A stretch of 64,000 nt of DNA, taken from contig NZ_BMRF01000012.1 of assembly GCF_014648495.1 (NCBI RefSeq), forward strand, positions 62,001-126,000, in the 5' to 3' direction. Positions 1 to 10,017 of the stretch are shown here, one piece after another. This DNA comes from Actinomadura cremea (lineage in GTDB: Bacteria > Actinomycetota > Actinomycetes > Streptosporangiales > Streptosporangiaceae). The notes beneath the pieces were generated by a model. It was not told the origin of the DNA, ran no database searches, and worked only from the letters and a program-made list of their open reading frames with translations. The translations under genes were made by a program, and so were the position numbers. Positions within the stretch are counted from its first letter, which is position 1, and each line of letters starts with the position of its first letter.

Positions 1-1583
<1,583 letters not shown>

Positions 1584-1712
1584 GCATACCTCCCCCGGAA
1601 CGGCACCCAAGGCCGCACCCTGGCACAAGGAGCGGATTCCGCCCACCTACGGCGCGACCGAAATCGCCGATGCGGATGGACGGAACGCGCCGCGCTCGGC
1701 CGCCGACCGGGG

Positions 1713-2357
1713 TCAGCCGCGCGCCGCCGAACGCCGGACGATCTCGTCCAGTTCGGCCGGCGTGAGCGCGGGCACCCGCACGTCGTGCGCGGCGCCCGCG
1801 CGCAGGCCGTCCAGGAAGAAGGCCAGGCAGCGCCGCCACGCCTGCGGCGCGACGTCCATCGACTCGCGGATGACCTGGGACATCGCCCACACCATCGTCG
1901 CGAGATCCTGGGGTTCGAAGTCGGCGCGCAGTGCGCCGGACGCCTTGGCGCGTTCGACGATCGCGTTCATGGTGTGCCCGATCCGGCACTCGTCGTCCAG
2001 GTCGGACGCGACCGGGAACCGCGAGGCCAGCGCGTCGTTCAGCCCGCGGCTCTCGGCCTGCAGCGCGAACAGGCCCTCGACGAACGAGACGAACCCGTGC
2101 CAGGGATCGGGGTCGACGAGGGCGTCGGCGGCGATCCCGTCGAGTTCGGCGAACCGCTCCGGGTAGATCGCGTCGAGGAACGCCTCCCGGCTCGGGAAGT
2201 GGTTGTAGAGCGTCCCGATGCTGACGCCCGCCCGGCGGGCGATCTCCTCCAGCGGCGCGTCCAGCCCCCGCTCGGCGAACACCGCGGACGCGGCGGCGAG
2301 CAGCTTGTCGCGGTTGCGCGCGGCGTCGGCCCGCAGCGGCCTGCTCTTGGCGGTCAT
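1713..2357 (-). CDS. TetR/AcrR-family regulator
   Basis: A 214-residue one-component repressor. The N-terminal HTH is visible at about residues 12-58 (ARNRDKLLAAASAVF, then the recognition helix region GVSIGTLYNHFPSREAFLDA), followed by a divergent helical ligand-binding domain. It is divergent from the SDR gene at 2463. Two near-perfect palindromes (2376-2391, 2416-2437) lie between them and are its probable operators. A TACACT box (2370-2365) ends 7 nt before the ATG, so the mRNA is probably leaderless. The ligand is unknown; control of the SDR gene and of itself is inferred from layout. Confidence 0.88.
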   Translation of the reverse strand: MTAKSRPLRADAARNRDKLLAAASAVFAERGLDAPLEEIARRAGVSIGTLYNHFPSREAFLDAIYPERFAELDGIAADALVDPDPWHGFVSFVEGLFALQAESRGLNDALASRFPVASDLDDECRIGHTMNAIVERAKASGALRADFEPQDLATMVWAMSQVIRESMDVAPQAWRRCLAFFLDGLRAGAAHDVRVPALTPAELDEIVRRSAARG

Positions 2358-2375
2358 GCCCCCGAGTGTACGAAA

Positions 2376-2391
2376 TTGAGGGCGCCCTCAA
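2376..2391. promoter_or_regulatory. TetR operator 1
   Basis: A perfect 16-bp palindrome, TTGAGGGCGCCCTCAA, 18 bp before the TetR start. Its TTGAGG ends double as -35-like hexamers for both directions. Confidence 0.7.
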
Positions 2392-2415
2392 CTTACGTGC
2401 TACGCTCGGCCGACG

Positions 2416-2437
2416 AACTTGAGGGGACCCTCAAGTT
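2416..2437. promoter_or_regulatory. TetR operator 2
   Basis: Arms AACTTGAGGG and CCCTCAAGTT around a central GA, sharing the TTGAGGG core with operator 1. It covers the likely transcription start of the SDR gene (-10 TACGCT at 2401-2406). Confidence 0.7.
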
Positions 2438-2462
2438 ATCCCGAGCACGGGGAGGCACCGCC

Positions 2463-3188
2463 GTGTCCGCACAGAAGACCGCCGTCGTCATCGGAGCCGG
2501 GCCGGGCCTCGGCATGTCCGTCGCCCACCGGCTCGGCCGCGAGGGGCACGCCGTCGCCCTCGTCTCGCGCACCGGCGCCCGGCACGCCGGGTACGTCGAG
2601 GAGCTGGCCGGCGCGGGCGTCGAGGCCGCGTCGTTCCCCGCCGACGTCCGCGACCGCGAACGGCTCGCGGCCGTCCTGGACGCGATCCTCGACCGGTACG
2701 GGCGCGTCGACGCCGTCTACTACGGGCCCGCCGCGAGCGGCCCCGACGCGTGGCCGACGCCGATCCTCGAAGCCGACGCGGACAGCGTCGCCACCGCCAT
2801 GACCACGATGTACCCGGCCGTGGACGTGGTGCGGCGGGTGCTGCCCGGCATGCTGGAGCGGCATTCGGGGGCCCTGCTGTTCGCCACCGGCCTGAGCGCC
2901 GTCACGCCGATGCCCGCCCTCGGCAACCTGGCGGTCCTCTCCGCCGCCCTGCACACCTACGCCCTGACGCTCCACGCGGCCCTCGCCGACCGGGGCGTCT
3001 ACGCCGGGTCGCTCGTCATCGGCGGCGCGATCGAGCGCGGCGACATCTACCGGATGGTGGCCTCGCGGCCCGCGGAGTTCGGCGACATCTCGGCCATGAC
3101 GCTGAACCCGGACGACATCGCCGACGCCGCGTGGACGATGATCACCGAGCGGGACCGCGCCACCGCCACGTTCAGCGCGATGACCTGA
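2463..3188 (+). CDS. SDR-family protein lacking the YxxxK pair
   Basis: A 241-residue Rossmann-fold protein with the nucleotide-binding GAGPGLG motif at the N-terminus and the usual SDR layout. The GTG start at 2463 follows GGGAGG by 8 nt. At the position where SDR enzymes carry the catalytic YxxxK (before AAL of helix F) the sequence reads LAVLSAAL, so both Tyr and Lys appear to be absent; the serine-bearing strand is also atypical. It may be a non-catalytic binding protein or an SDR with altered chemistry. It is divergent from a TetR gene with two operators between, so it is probably induced by that regulator's ligand. Confidence 0.82.
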   Translation: MSAQKTAVVIGAGPGLGMSVAHRLGREGHAVALVSRTGARHAGYVEELAGAGVEAASFPADVRDRERLAAVLDAILDRYGRVDAVYYGPAASGPDAWPTPILEADADSVATAMTTMYPAVDVVRRVLPGMLERHSGALLFATGLSAVTPMPALGNLAVLSAALHTYALTLHAALADRGVYAGSLVIGGAIERGDIYRMVASRPAEFGDISAMTLNPDDIADAAWTMITERDRATATFSAMT

Positions 3189-3214
3189 CCGCGCGGGCGG
3201 GTAGGGTCGCGGCC

Positions 3215-3883
3215 ATGCCGTCGCGTACCACCGCGCCCAAGGAGCCGAAGGCACCCCGGATCCCCGCGTCGCTCACCCCCGCCGACCCCCTCGAACACGA
3301 ACTGCGCGACGACGGGACCTACGTCGCGCTCGGCTGGGGCCCGGTCGACCTCGTCGGGCACGACGTCGAGAGCGTCGACTTCGAACGCTGCAGGTTCACC
3401 GACACGCGGCTGGCCGCCGGGACGCTGCGCCGCGCCGGGTTCGCGGACGTCGCGTTCGCCGGCTGCGACCTCGCGAACCTGCGGCTGTTCGACTCCCGCG
3501 CGTTCAACGCCCGCGTCCGCAACTCGCGGCTGACCGGCATGTCGTGGACCGACTGCGGGTTCCGCGACGTCCTGTTCGACGAGTGCCGGGCCGACCTCAG
3601 CAACTACCGGTTCAGCCGGTTCAAGGACGTCGTGTTCCGGGACTGCAACCTGCAGGAGGCGAACTTCCAGGGCGCCGACCTGTCGGGCGTCCGGTTCGAG
3701 AACTGCCGGCTGGCGGGCGCCCAGTTCAGCGACGCCACCCTCACCGGGACCCGGTTCACCGGCTGCGACCTGTGGGACATCGCGGGCGTCGCGAGCCTCG
3801 ACGGCGCGATCCTGGCGCCGTCCGACGCCCGCACCGCGCTGCCTTCCCTCGCCGCCGCCCTCGGCATCACGATCGGCGACTGA
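3215..3883 (+). CDS. Pentapeptide repeat protein
   Basis: A 222-residue cytoplasmic protein built mostly of A(D/N)LXX-type pentapeptides forming a right-handed quadrilateral beta-helix. Runs such as CRFTD, GCDLANLRLF, ECRADLSNYRF, NCRLAGAQF and GCDLWDI continue to the C-terminus. Family members include DNA-mimic gyrase protectors (Qnr/MfpA type), but many actinobacterial copies have no known role and nothing here selects one. A TAGGGT box (3202-3207) ends 7 nt before the ATG, suggesting a leaderless transcript separate from the SDR gene. Many Cys residues occupy the repeat positions. Confidence 0.88.
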   Translation: MPSRTTAPKEPKAPRIPASLTPADPLEHELRDDGTYVALGWGPVDLVGHDVESVDFERCRFTDTRLAAGTLRRAGFADVAFAGCDLANLRLFDSRAFNARVRNSRLTGMSWTDCGFRDVLFDECRADLSNYRFSRFKDVVFRDCNLQEANFQGADLSGVRFENCRLAGAQFSDATLTGTRFTGCDLWDIAGVASLDGAILAPSDARTALPSLAAALGITIGD

Positions 3884-4007
3884 TCCCGGCGGCTCGGCCG
3901 CTGGAACGACCGGTACGCCCGACCATCCACCCCGCTTCACCGTCCGTTCGACGGCCGCACACCATGGCGTGGTGTCCTCCGCCCGGAACCCCCGGCGGAG
4001 GACACCC

Positions 4008-5057
4008 ATGGAACGAGACGTTGCGCGCATCAGGAGCCTGGCCTCCATCCCCCAGCAGATGGTCTTCGATCCGCTGCTGCCGGACGCGATGCTCGCGCGG
4101 CTGCGGGCGCGCGAGGGCGCGCTCGTCCTCGACCGTCCGGGCACCGCGCCCGGCTCCCACCGGTTCCTGCGGCAGCATCTGCTCGTCGGCGCGGCCGTCT
4201 TCTGCTGCGCCGTGGCGGTCATCGACCTGGTGCAGCGCGCGGGCGGCACCGGCTGGGGGGCGGCGGCGGGGATCGCCACCGCGTTCGCGTACGTCCCGGC
4301 CAACGCGGCCGACCGGCGCGCGACGGCGGCGGCGAGCGCGGGGCTGATCGTCTGCTTCTTCGGTATCTGGGCGGTCTGGGCGATCGTCATGGCGGAGGCG
4401 TTCGGGTCGGTGACCGCCCCGTTCGGCATCCTGCACGGCTTCGCCTTCGCGATCTTCCTCGCCTTCGGCACCCGCGGCACCACCCACGTGCTCGGACGGG
4501 ACCGCGCGATCGACCCCGCGGACCTCGGGCCCGTCGAGCGCGCGCGGCTCTCGGACGTCCGGCACGCGCGCGACCGCGTCGCCGAGGCCGGGCGGCTGCT
4601 CGCGCCCGCCTTCGACGCCGCGCCCGTCCTGGCCGCGCTGCACGAGGCCGAATGGGCGATGGCGGCCCGCATGCGGGACCGGGCGCCGCTGGCCGCCGAG
4701 GTCGACGACCTCGCCGCGACCGCCGCCACCGACCGGGTGCGCGACGCGCCGCGCCCGCGGGCCGAGGCCGTCGCCGCCGCGCGGCGGGCCGACGCCCGCG
4801 TGATCGCGCAGATCTCCGCGTACCTGGAGCCCGTCGACGACGCCGTCCGCGCGCACCGCGAGTGGGAGCAGTGCCTGCGGATCGCGGACGGGCCCGCCCG
4901 TCCGGCGGACGCGTCCCGGGAGTTCGCCGGCCACCCCGACCTCACCGGCGCTCTCGGCCTGGAGGCCGTCCGGCTGGCCCGCGAGGAGCTGACCGCGCGG
5001 GCGGTGGCGTCGAACGCCCTGCTCCTGGACGTCCTGCGCGCCGGCGGACGTTCCTGA
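4008..5057 (+). CDS. Membrane protein of unknown function
   Basis: A 349-residue protein not assigned to a family. Residues about 60-160 hold three to four hydrophobic segments (LLVGAAVFCCAVAVIDLV; AAAGIATAFAYVPANAA; LIVCFFGIWAVWAIVMA; GILHGFAFAIFLAF). The C-terminal half is a soluble, charged, Ala-rich helical region probably in the cytoplasm. The ATG at 4008 is chosen because GGCGGAGGACACCC provides a ribosome site; an upstream GTG at 3969 has none. It stands alone between a pentapeptide gene and yceI, and no role can be inferred from context. Confidence 0.75.
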   Translation: MERDVARIRSLASIPQQMVFDPLLPDAMLARLRAREGALVLDRPGTAPGSHRFLRQHLLVGAAVFCCAVAVIDLVQRAGGTGWGAAAGIATAFAYVPANAADRRATAAASAGLIVCFFGIWAVWAIVMAEAFGSVTAPFGILHGFAFAIFLAFGTRGTTHVLGRDRAIDPADLGPVERARLSDVRHARDRVAEAGRLLAPAFDAAPVLAALHEAEWAMAARMRDRAPLAAEVDDLAATAATDRVRDAPRPRAEAVAAARRADARVIAQISAYLEPVDDAVRAHREWEQCLRIADGPARPADASREFAGHPDLTGALGLEAVRLAREELTARAVASNALLLDVLRAGGRS

Positions 5058-5080
5058 GCCGTCCGGGAACATCCCGGGGT

Positions 5081-5133
5081 TTGACAGTGTTTGAACACTC
5101 AACTAACCTCCGAACAGGTCGTTGAAGTTTCAA
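5081..5133 (+). promoter_or_regulatory. yceI promoter with two palindromes
   Basis: TTGACA (5081-5086), a 17-bp spacer and TAACCT (5104-5109) form a near-consensus promoter. AGTGTT-TG-AACACT (5086-5099) lies within the spacer and TTGAA-GT-TTCAA (5122-5133) in the leader. Both look like operators for a dimeric regulator (MarR- or TetR-type, inferred), which is not encoded next to the gene. Confidence 0.65.
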
Positions 5134-5149
5134 GCACATAGGAGTCCGC

Positions 5150-5695
5150 ATGAGCATCGCCGTCGCGCCCGAGCTGACCGCCGGGACCTGGAACATCGAC
5201 CCGATCCACTCCGAGGTCACGTTCTCGATCCGGCACCTGATGACGAAGGTGCGCGGCTCGTTCACCGAGTTCTCCGGCGCCGTGCAGGTCGCCGAGGAGC
5301 TGGCCGACACGACCGCGACCGCCGAGATCACGATGTCCTCGATCGACACCCGCAACGCCGACCGGGACGGCCACGTCCGGTCCTCGGACGTCCTCGACGT
5401 CGAGAACCACCCCACGATGACGTTCGCCACCAAGGGCGTCCGCTCCGAGGGCGGCGCCCACTACGTCGACGGCGAGCTCACGATCCGCGGAGTCACCCGC
5501 CCGGTGACCCTCGAGGTCGAGTTCCACGGCGTCGGCGAGGACCCGTGGGGCGGCACCCGCGCCGGGTTCTCCGCCACCACCCAGATCAACCGCCGCGACT
5601 GGGGCGTCGAGTTCAACGTCCCGCTCAAGGGCGACAAGGCCATGCTCGGCGACAAGGTCGACATCCAGCTCGAGGTCCAGGCCGTCAAGGCCTGA
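5150..5695 (+). CDS. YceI-like lipocalin-fold protein
   Basis: A 181-residue YceI-family protein. These beta-barrels bind polyprenyl-like or other hydrophobic molecules. Family marks are the opening GTWNIDPIHSEVTFSIRHL, the central VEVHSSD-like region (DVENHPTMTFATKGV) and the ending GDKVDIQLEVQAVKA. No signal peptide is present, so unlike the periplasmic E. coli protein this one is likely cytoplasmic. The start is the ATG after AGGAG. It has its own strong promoter with two palindromic candidate operators and ends in a bidirectional terminator shared with the convergent ArsR gene. Confidence 0.9.
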   Translation: MSIAVAPELTAGTWNIDPIHSEVTFSIRHLMTKVRGSFTEFSGAVQVAEELADTTATAEITMSSIDTRNADRDGHVRSSDVLDVENHPTMTFATKGVRSEGGAHYVDGELTIRGVTRPVTLEVEFHGVGEDPWGGTRAGFSATTQINRRDWGVEFNVPLKGDKAMLGDKVDIQLEVQAVKA

Positions 5696-5714
5696 CCCGC
5701 GCCTCCCGCGCGAC

Positions 5715-5749
5715 GAGGGGCCGTCCATCCATCGGGTGGACGGCCCCTC
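5715..5749. terminator. Bidirectional terminator
   Basis: Arms GAGGGGCCGTCCA (5715-5727) and TGGACGGCCCCTC (5737-5749) are perfectly complementary and can extend inward to a 3-nt loop. The hairpin lies between convergent yceI and the ArsR gene. Confidence 0.85.
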
Positions 5750-6103
5750 TCACGTCCGGCGACCGGCCGCGAGCAGCGCCGGAAGGAGCCCGGGGAACGC
5801 CTCCTCGAACTCCTCGCGGCGCAGGGCGTTCATCCGCGACGTGCCCACGTAGTACTGGCGGATCAGCCCGGCCTCGCGCAGCACGTGGAAGTGGTGCGTC
5901 GCGGTCGACCTGCTGACCGGCAGGTCGATGACGCCGCAGGCCAGGTCGCGCCCGGCCGCGTCCAGTTCGCCGACGATCCGGCGCCGCACCGGGTCGACCA
6001 GGGCCTCGAGAACCTGCTGCAGGGGGACCGTCCGGACGTCCGGATGGGGCGGGACTCGCTCCCGCTCGGGCCGTCGCGTCGCCATCGCGCCATCGTACGA
6101 CAC
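5750..6103 (-). CDS. ArsR-type winged-helix regulator
   Basis: A small regulator of 117 residues (111 if the in-frame ATG at 6085 is used). The winged HTH spans most of the protein: QQVLEALVDPVRRRIVGEL, recognition-helix region PVSRSTATHHFHVLREAGLI and wing RQYYVGTSRMNALR. No metal-binding CxC motif is seen, so it belongs to the non-metal members. It is divergent from the quinone oxidoreductase at 6189, with TCAAAGT/TTGACA-like repeats between them (6108-6137), so control of that gene is plausible. Neither start has a clear ribosome site. Confidence 0.82.
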   Translation of the reverse strand: MSYDGAMATRRPERERVPPHPDVRTVPLQQVLEALVDPVRRRIVGELDAAGRDLACGVIDLPVSRSTATHHFHVLREAGLIRQYYVGTSRMNALRREEFEEAFPGLLPALLAAGRRT

Positions 6104-6188
6104 CCGTCAAAGTACGACCATCATCAAAGTTTGACAGCCGTCGTCCTTTCCGGTTGGGTGGGTCACCCGAGCGGAAGGACGATGCCCG

Positions 6189-7181
6189 ATGGCCAGAACG
6201 GTGCGATTCCACGAGTACGGAGGCCCGGACGTGCTCCGCCTGGAGGACGTCGAGGTCGGCGAGCCCGGACCGGGCGAGGTGCTGATCCGGGTGGAGGCCA
6301 TCGGGATCAACCGGGCCGAAGCCCTGTTCCGCGGCGGGAACTACATCGAGGCCGCGAGGGAGTTCCCCGCCCGGCTCGGCGCCGAGGCCGCCGGAGTGGT
6401 CGAGGCCGTGGGCCCGGACGTCACCGGCGTCGAGATCGGCGGCGCGGTCAGCGTCGTCCCCGCGTTCTCGATGAACGACCACGCCGTCTACGCCGAGCGC
6501 GCGATCGTCCCGGCGGCCGCCGTGCTGCGCCGTCCGGACGGGCTCGACGCGGTGGCGGGCGCGGCGGTGTGGATGCCGTACGTGACGGCCTACGGGGCGC
6601 TCGTGGAGGTCGCCGGCCTGCGGCCCGGCGACACGGTCGTGGTGACCGCCGCGTCCAGCGGCGTGGGCCTGGCCGCGCTCCAGATCGCGAACCGGATCGG
6701 TGCCACCCCCATCGCGACGACCCGCACGGACGCCAAGCGGGACGCGCTGCTCGAGGCCGGGGCGGCCGAGGTGATCGTCACCGAACGGGAGGACGTCGCC
6801 GAACGGGTGCTCGGCCTGACCGGCGGGCGCGGCGCCGAACTGGTCTTCGACGCCGTCGCGGGACCCGGCGTCCGCGATCTCGGCCGCGCCGTCGCGCCCG
6901 GCGGCACGCTCCTGCTCTACGGGGCGCTGAGCGGCGAACCGACCCCGTATCCGGGGTTCGAGCTCGGCATGCCCGCGCTGAACATCCGCGTCTACACCCT
7001 GTTCGAGATCACGACCGACCCCGAACGGCTGCGCCGCGCGGAGGCGTTCGTCGCGTCCGGCCTGCGCACGGGCGCGTTCCGTCCGGTCGTGGACCGCGTC
7101 TTCCCGCTGGACGAGATCGCCGACGCCCACCGGCACCTGGAGGCGGGCGCCCAGGTGGGCAAGATCGTCGTCACGGTCTGA
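6189..7181 (+). CDS. Quinone oxidoreductase-like zinc-less dehydrogenase
   Basis: A 330-residue medium-chain dehydrogenase of the NADPH:quinone reductase subgroup. It has a GroES-like N-terminal half (PGPGEVLIRVEAIGINRAE, LGAEAAGVVEAVG) and a Rossmann half with the nucleotide motif ASSGVGLAALQIA. Catalytic and structural zinc-binding Cys clusters are absent, as expected for this subgroup. It probably reduces quinones or enones with NADPH in the cytoplasm. TTGACA at 6131-6136 is a possible -35, and the divergent ArsR-type gene is the likely regulator. Confidence 0.88.
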   Translation: MARTVRFHEYGGPDVLRLEDVEVGEPGPGEVLIRVEAIGINRAEALFRGGNYIEAAREFPARLGAEAAGVVEAVGPDVTGVEIGGAVSVVPAFSMNDHAVYAERAIVPAAAVLRRPDGLDAVAGAAVWMPYVTAYGALVEVAGLRPGDTVVVTAASSGVGLAALQIANRIGATPIATTRTDAKRDALLEAGAAEVIVTEREDVAERVLGLTGGRGAELVFDAVAGPGVRDLGRAVAPGGTLLLYGALSGEPTPYPGFELGMPALNIRVYTLFEITTDPERLRRAEAFVASGLRTGAFRPVVDRVFPLDEIADAHRHLEAGAQVGKIVVTV

Positions 7182-7187
7182 GCGCGG

Positions 7188-8312
7188 TCAGCGCCGGCGC
7201 CTGCCGTGGCGGACGTCGACCTCCACGCCCGCCTCGGTGAAGGCCGCGCGCACCCGCTCGGCCGTCTCGTCGGTCAGGTGGTGGTGGCGCAGGTCGAGCC
7301 GGGCGAGCCCGCGGAAGGCGCCGGCGTCCAGCAGCACCCGCGCCCCCTCGTCGGTGAGCACGCCGCGGGACAGGTCGAGGCTCTCCAGCCGGGGCAGCAG
7401 CGGCGAGCCGGCGAGTTGCTGGAGCATGTCGCCGACGAACGTGAACTCGCGCAGCCCGAGATGCCGCAGCCGGGGCATCGCGTCGCTGTGGAACAGCGCG
7501 TCGAAGGCGGCCCGCTCGCCCGGGTCCCGGGCGTCGCCGAAGTCCTCGCCCGACCACATCTCCAGGTGCTCCAGCGCGGGCAACCGGCAGGCGGCGACGC
7601 CCCGGATCCCGTCCTCCAGCAGGACGCCGTGGAACGCCAGGCGGCGCAGCCCGGCATGCTCCGGGAGCCGGAACCGCAGCGCGAACTGAGCGCACAGGAC
7701 GGCTTCGGCGAGCCCCGGCAGGGCCTCCAGCAGCGGCCCCGCGTCGACCTCGGCGCAGGCGAAGCGCTGGGAGTCGTCGATCTCCCCGACGAACAGCGCC
7801 CGCAGGTTCGGGAAGTCCCCGGCCCGGCGGGTCATCGCCGCGACGGCGTCCGCCAGCACGACGTTGTCGTCCCGCACGTACGGATCCCCGGCCGGGCCGA
7901 CGAAGATCTGCGGACGGGCCTCGGTGATCGGCCTGCGCGCGTCCTCCTCGACCCGCCAGTGGTCGAACGTCCCGCCGAGCACCAGCGCGGTGACGTCCCC
8001 GCCCCGCTTCTCGGCGAGTTCTCGCAGGTGGTCGTCGGCGTGGCGGAACCCGCCGTCCGCCCACGACACCAGCGGCAGCCACCAGGCCACCGAGCCCGGA
8101 TCGGCGAGCGCCGCCCGCAGCCGCGCCGCGTCCGCCTCCTCGCCGGGCACCAGCCCGTCCGGGACCGGGGCGCCGAGCCGCTCCAGCGCCGCCGCCGCGT
8201 TCTCCCGCAGGTCCCGGCTCCCCCGCGAGGGCACCGCGTCCAGTACGGGCAGTCCGCCGAACTCGACGAGGTGGTTCCGGGGGAGGTTGCTGACGACGAT
8301 CTCTTCGGTCAT
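7188..8312 (-). CDS. Leucine-rich-repeat protein (STM4015-like)
   Basis: A 374-residue protein with at least five degenerate leucine-rich repeats in its second half (LRRLAFHGVLLEDGI, LEHLEMWSGEDF, LRHLGLREFTFVG, LESLDLSRGVLTD, LARLDLRHHHLTD). The N-terminal half opens HLVEFGGLPVLDA and contains FPNLRALFVGEI. This layout recalls actinobacterial proteins annotated STM4015 family (recalled, not searched). No signal or membrane segment is present, so it is cytoplasmic, and a partner-binding role is inferred. The start at 8312 matches the family-like N-terminus. The stop is only 6 bp from the convergent dehydrogenase stop. Confidence 0.75.
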   Translation of the reverse strand: MTEEIVVSNLPRNHLVEFGGLPVLDAVPSRGSRDLRENAAAALERLGAPVPDGLVPGEEADAARLRAALADPGSVAWWLPLVSWADGGFRHADDHLRELAEKRGGDVTALVLGGTFDHWRVEEDARRPITEARPQIFVGPAGDPYVRDDNVVLADAVAAMTRRAGDFPNLRALFVGEIDDSQRFACAEVDAGPLLEALPGLAEAVLCAQFALRFRLPEHAGLRRLAFHGVLLEDGIRGVAACRLPALEHLEMWSGEDFGDARDPGERAAFDALFHSDAMPRLRHLGLREFTFVGDMLQQLAGSPLLPRLESLDLSRGVLTDEGARVLLDAGAFRGLARLDLRHHHLTDETAERVRAAFTEAGVEVDVRHGRRRR

Positions 8313-8409
8313 GGCGCGGCCTCTCGGGTCGTGTGGGCGCACCCTTGGGCGTCCCGCCCGCCTCCCCGGTTCCCGCCGCCCGGCGGTGCCGTCGGGCGCC
8401 GGGCGTCCG

Positions 8410-8424
8410 TATGATCGGCATGTG
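8410..8424 (+). promoter_or_regulatory. Leaderless promoter of the DUF1707 gene
   Basis: TATGAT (8410-8415) is followed after 6 nt by the GTG start at 8422, which places transcription initiation at or next to the start codon. Confidence 0.6.
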
Positions 8425-9012
8425 CCCGCAAACCTCCCGGACCAGCCCGCCCAGGGGCACCTCCGCGCCTCCCACGCCGAGCGGGACGCGGTGGTGGAAC
8501 GCCTGCGCGAGGCGGCGGCCGAAGGCCGGATCGAGCTCGACGAGCTGGAGACCCGGCTGGACGTGGCGCTGACCGCCAAGACGCGGGCCGACCTCGCCCC
8601 GCTCACCGCCGACCTGCCGCCGGTGACCCCGAGCGCTCCGCTGACCATCAAGGGCGGGATGAACGGCGTCACGCGCAACGGCCACTGGGAGGTGCCCTCG
8701 CGCATCATCGTGCACGGCGGCCTCGGCGGCGCCAAGCTCGACTTCACCCGGACCCGGTGCCGGCTGCCCGAGATCGAGATCGAGGCGCACGGCCAGCTGA
8801 GCGGTGTCGTCCTGGTCCTCCCGGACGGCTGGAGCGTGGACGTCACCGGGCTCGACCCGGGCACCGGCGGGCTCACCGACAAGACGACCCCGGACCGGCT
8901 CGCGGGCATGCCGCTGGTCCGCCTCACCGGCACCGGCGGCCCCGGCGGCGTGGTGGTCCGCCACCCCAACCGCTGGGAACGGCGGAAGCTGGCGAACAAC
9001 CCGCCGCAGTAG
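8422..9012 (+). CDS. DUF1707 protein with C-terminal adhesin-like domain
   Basis: A 196-residue protein. Residues about 12-62 match the DUF1707/SHOCT-like pattern (LRASHAERDAVVERLREAAAEGR, ELETRLDVAL, RADLAPLTADLP). The rest is beta-rich (IIVHGGLGGAKLDF, IEIEAHGQLSGVVLVLPDGW) like the cell-wall-active antibiotic response domain paired with DUF1707 elsewhere. No hydrophobic segment joins the two parts, unlike many relatives. The GTG start at 8422 sits 6 nt after a -10 box, so the transcript is probably leaderless. Function is unknown; family members are linked to envelope stress. Confidence 0.82.
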   Translation: MPANLPDQPAQGHLRASHAERDAVVERLREAAAEGRIELDELETRLDVALTAKTRADLAPLTADLPPVTPSAPLTIKGGMNGVTRNGHWEVPSRIIVHGGLGGAKLDFTRTRCRLPEIEIEAHGQLSGVVLVLPDGWSVDVTGLDPGTGGLTDKTTPDRLAGMPLVRLTGTGGPGGVVVRHPNRWERRKLANNPPQ

Positions 9013-9134
9013 CGCCGGAAGCCCACCGGGCGCTCAAGCGGCGGCCAAGCCTCGGCCAGGGCCGGCCTCACCGAGTTGATCTTGCGGATTCCCCGGGTAG
9101 CTCCCTGACACCGGTCGTCGGGGAGGTGGGATCC

Positions 9135-9875
9135 ATGGGGCGGAAGTACGCGGCGGAGCTCGTGGGAACGCTGCTCCTCGTCTACTTCGCGGTGGGCGTG
9201 GCGACCCTGTCGTTCGGGTTCGAACTGACCGGGACGAGCCCCGCGGCGGGCGTCGTGGCGACGGCCCTGGCGTTCGGGCTCGTGCTCCTCGTCCTGGTGT
9301 ACGCGATCGGCCCGGTCTCCGGCTGCCACGTCAACCCGGCCGTCACGCTCGGCGTGCTCCTCGCGGGCCGGATGGCCCCGGTCGAGGCGGTCGGCTACTG
9401 GATCGCCCAGTTCGCCGGGGGCATCCTCGGCGCGCTCCTGCTGTGGGCGACGTTCGCGAACTCGCCGGACTACGAGCGGTCCGTGACCGGGCTCGGCGCG
9501 AACGGGTGGGGTGCGGAGAGCCTCGTCCACATCGGGGCGGGCGGCGCGTTCCTCGCCGAGGTCGTCCTGACCGCCCTGTTCGTGTTCGCCGTCCTCTCCA
9601 TGACGAGCGAGACCGCGATCCCGTCCGTCAGCGGCGTCGCGATCGGCCTGGCGCTCACCACCGTCCATCTCGTCGGCATCCCGATCACGGGCACGTCCGT
9701 CAACCCCGCCCGCAGCCTGGGCCCCGCCGTCGTCGTCGGCGGGACGGCCATGTCACAGGTGTGGCTGTTCATCGTCGCCCCGCTCGTCGGCGCCGTGGTC
9801 GCCGCCGCCGCGCACGGCCTCCTGCAGCGCCCGACCAAGGAGACCCCGCTACCGCCCCCGGACTCCGACCGCTAG
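9135..9875 (+). CDS. Aquaporin (MIP family, AqpZ-like)
   Basis: A 246-residue channel for water or small neutral solutes with six hydrophobic segments. The two half-helix NPA boxes are intact: HVNPAVT in the first half and SVNPARS in the second. The protein starts AAELVGTLLLVYFAVG, the usual first helix. GGGAGGTGGG lies 5 nt before the ATG. The length is typical of AqpZ-type channels; glycerol facilitators usually have NPARD in the second box, so water is the likelier substrate. The tail is short and proline-rich. It stands alone, with no glycerol genes adjacent. Confidence 0.93.
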   Translation: MGRKYAAELVGTLLLVYFAVGVATLSFGFELTGTSPAAGVVATALAFGLVLLVLVYAIGPVSGCHVNPAVTLGVLLAGRMAPVEAVGYWIAQFAGGILGALLLWATFANSPDYERSVTGLGANGWGAESLVHIGAGGAFLAEVVLTALFVFAVLSMTSETAIPSVSGVAIGLALTTVHLVGIPITGTSVNPARSLGPAVVVGGTAMSQVWLFIVAPLVGAVVAAAAHGLLQRPTKETPLPPPDSDR

Positions 9876-10017
9876 CCCCGCAGGTCTCCGCCGCCGTCCA
9901 CGCCGCGACGGGGCGCGGGAGGCATCCGGGCGGCGATCTGCTCGCGCGCGTGCTCGCATGGAGCGGACGGCTCCCGGCCGGTGGGCCGAGCCCGGCCGCG
10001 CGGGAGCACGCGGCCGG

